DNA from: Eudoraea adriatica DSM 19308
GTDB taxonomy: Bacteria > Bacteroidota > Bacteroidia > Flavobacteriales > Flavobacteriaceae
NCBI RefSeq assembly: GCF_000382125.1
Contig: NZ_KB907556.1
Coordinates: forward strand, 1 to 64,000
DNA length: 64,000 bases
Direction of reading: 5' to 3'
Each line of letters begins with the position of its first letter. The first letter of the stretch is position 1. Shown here one piece after another: positions 63,055 to 64,000 of this stretch. The notes below the pieces were generated by a model that worked only from the letters and a program-made list of their open reading frames with translations, was not told the origin of the DNA and ran no database searches. The translations under genes were made by a program, and so were the position numbers.

Positions 63055-63609
63055 ATGGCTAAGTTTAAGCTCAAATGGAATTCTGATAAGATTGTATCCC
63101 TCTCGGCAATGAGTATAAGTGTATTGACCCTTATAATTTTTATCTATCAGACCAACTTAATGAGCAAGCAGAATTATCTGTCTATTTTGCCCTATGTTCA
63201 AATATCCACCTCAGAGGATAAAGCTAAAAACACTTTTTCCCTGGATATTAAAAACCATGGTGTTGGCCCCGCTATCATTGAATCTGTTATCATTTATTAT
63301 AAGGGTGAAAAGCACGACCTTAGGGAATACGATAATTATTTATACAATTACCTCAAATCTGAAATGCCGGTTTTAGATAGTGTTACTTTTTTTTCTTCCT
63401 CTACCCTGGACAGGGGGATAGCCATTCCTGCAAATTCTAATTATAACGTGTTTAAGGTATTGGAATCTGAAAGGGACTATGATTTGTTAACAAAAAGCAT
63501 TGGGGAACTATTAAGGAATGGATTGCGCTATGAAATAACCTATCGGTCCATACAAGACGAACGCTGGATTATTCACAGTAATTCTGAAGGCCCGCAAAAG
63601 TTAGATTAA
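63055..63609 (+). CDS. Membrane-anchored protein of unknown function
   Basis: This 184-residue protein has one membrane helix (residues about 13-32, IVSLSAMSISVLTLIIFIYQ) and a soluble C-terminal domain. That domain is beta-rich: LPYVQISTSEDKAKNTFSLDIKNHGVGPAIIESVIIYYKG, then LRYEITYRSIQDERWIIHS at the end. A GVGPA turn between strands is the clearest feature. I recognise no family. It lies 146 bases after ccsBA on the same strand. Confidence 0.7.
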   Translation: MAKFKLKWNSDKIVSLSAMSISVLTLIIFIYQTNLMSKQNYLSILPYVQISTSEDKAKNTFSLDIKNHGVGPAIIESVIIYYKGEKHDLREYDNYLYNYLKSEMPVLDSVTFFSSSTLDRGIAIPANSNYNVFKVLESERDYDLLTKSIGELLRNGLRYEITYRSIQDERWIIHSNSEGPQKLD

Positions 63610-63834
63610 TACTTTAATTCCTTTCAAGACCCATAGCAGAAGTCTGGTAAACAAGCCTCCCTCCGCTATTGATATCATTTTTCTACTTCGAAAAATAATT
63701 GCATCTTTGTCTCATCATGAAGTAATAGAAATTATGTTAGTCATAGATGTTATCGGGATAATTGCCGAAAAATAGTCTCCAGCCATGGAAGACTAAATGA
63801 CATTTTTTTCTTCAATTAATATAATTTCTATAAA

Positions 63835-64000
63835 ATGACACTTCAGAATAAAATTACATTCAAAAAGCTTTTCAGCTATTTTATTATAGCCATTACGGGT
63901 AAAGAAACCGAATTTACTACAGGTAGTATCCGTAAGGCAATTTTTATGCTTTCTATTCCCATGATCCTCGAGATGATGATGGAATCTATTTTTGCCATTG
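63835..64000 (+). CDS. MATE family efflux transporter (5' part, cut by window end)
   Basis: The ATG at 63835 opens a frame that runs off the window after 55 codons. It encodes [44 protein letters not shown]. The pattern [22 protein letters not shown] is the usual MATE N-terminus with its first membrane helix. The gene would be an about 450-residue antiporter exporting drugs or other cations. A 225-base spacer before it holds no recognisable gene. Confidence 0.82.
   Translation, partial: MTLQNKITFKKLFSYFIIAITGKETEFTTGSIRKAIFMLSIPMILEMMMESIFAI

Noticed and set aside
1-64000. CRISPR arrays, transposases, rRNA and phage genes
   Set aside because: I looked for regularly spaced repeats, DDE-type transposase motifs, integrases and conserved rRNA segments on both strands and found none.

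Overview
The window is an AT-rich chromosomal segment from a member of the Bacteroidota, most probably a flavobacterium. Evidence: the gliding-motility ABC genes gldF and gldG, a protein with a C-terminal tail resembling the type IX secretion sorting signal, families typical of the phylum (DUF4290, DUF2911, a CcsB-CcsA fusion), many short lipoprotein signals ending in a -SSC lipobox, and promoters of the Bacteroidota type (TTG, 18-19 bases, TAnnTTTG). The species cannot be named from the sequence. The genes are dense and almost all are ordinary housekeeping or envelope genes. I see no CRISPR array, no intact transposase and no rRNA. One tRNA-Met is present.

Layout. 1-6 kb: the end of an exopolysaccharide locus (sugar-nucleotide dehydratase, Wza-like export lipoprotein, Wzc-like tyrosine kinase), with the PHP-type tyrosine phosphatase facing the kinase. 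6-9 kb: pyruvate phosphate dikinase. 9-10.5 kb: a scar region holding a second, broken mnmE 3' end, a frameshifted GH17 glucanase remnant and an acidic lipoprotein, next to the intact mnmE. 12-17.3 kb: DUF4870 protein, dnaN, and a tight operon SAM hydrolase / ABM monooxygenase / gldF / gldG. 17.4-19.3 kb: phoH-purC. 19.5-25.5 kb: ion and stress module (P-type ATPase, Na+/Ca2+ exchanger, 1-Cys peroxiredoxin, AI-2E-type permease). The permease is frameshifted in a T9 tract. Paired palindromes lie between it and the peroxiredoxin gene. 25.9-33 kb: a run of secreted or lipid-anchored hydrolases and related proteins on the minus strand. 33.4-42.2 kb: tRNA-Met, small housekeeping genes, HU, fmt-recQ-AAA operon, DUF493, DUF4290, murA. 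42.3-46.7 kb: pirin, VOC, TolB-like, CDGSH and M20 proteins. 46.9-49.4 kb: photolyase / SDR / SRPBCC cluster. 49.5-56.1 kb: a sorting-tail protein, DUF2911 protein, and a translationally coupled set PIG-L hydrolase / 34-residue membrane peptide / sodium:solute symporter. 56.2-64 kb: MscS, lipoprotein, maf, kdsC-like and DUF2520 genes in one operon, then the divergent cytochrome c maturation gene ccsBA, a membrane-anchored unknown, and the start of a MATE transporter cut by the window edge.

The most interesting points are the duplicated and decayed mnmE tail joined to half a glucanase gene (9036-9533), which resembles the scar of an element that used the mnmE 3' end as target or of a deletion between two mnmE copies; the poly-T frameshift in the permease; the unannotated 34-aa peptide coupled on both sides; the twin ATGA-N6-TCAT palindromes upstream of the peroxiredoxin; and a terminator whose U-tract runs straight into a start codon at 34045. 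I did not find a convincing wholly new defence or metabolic system.
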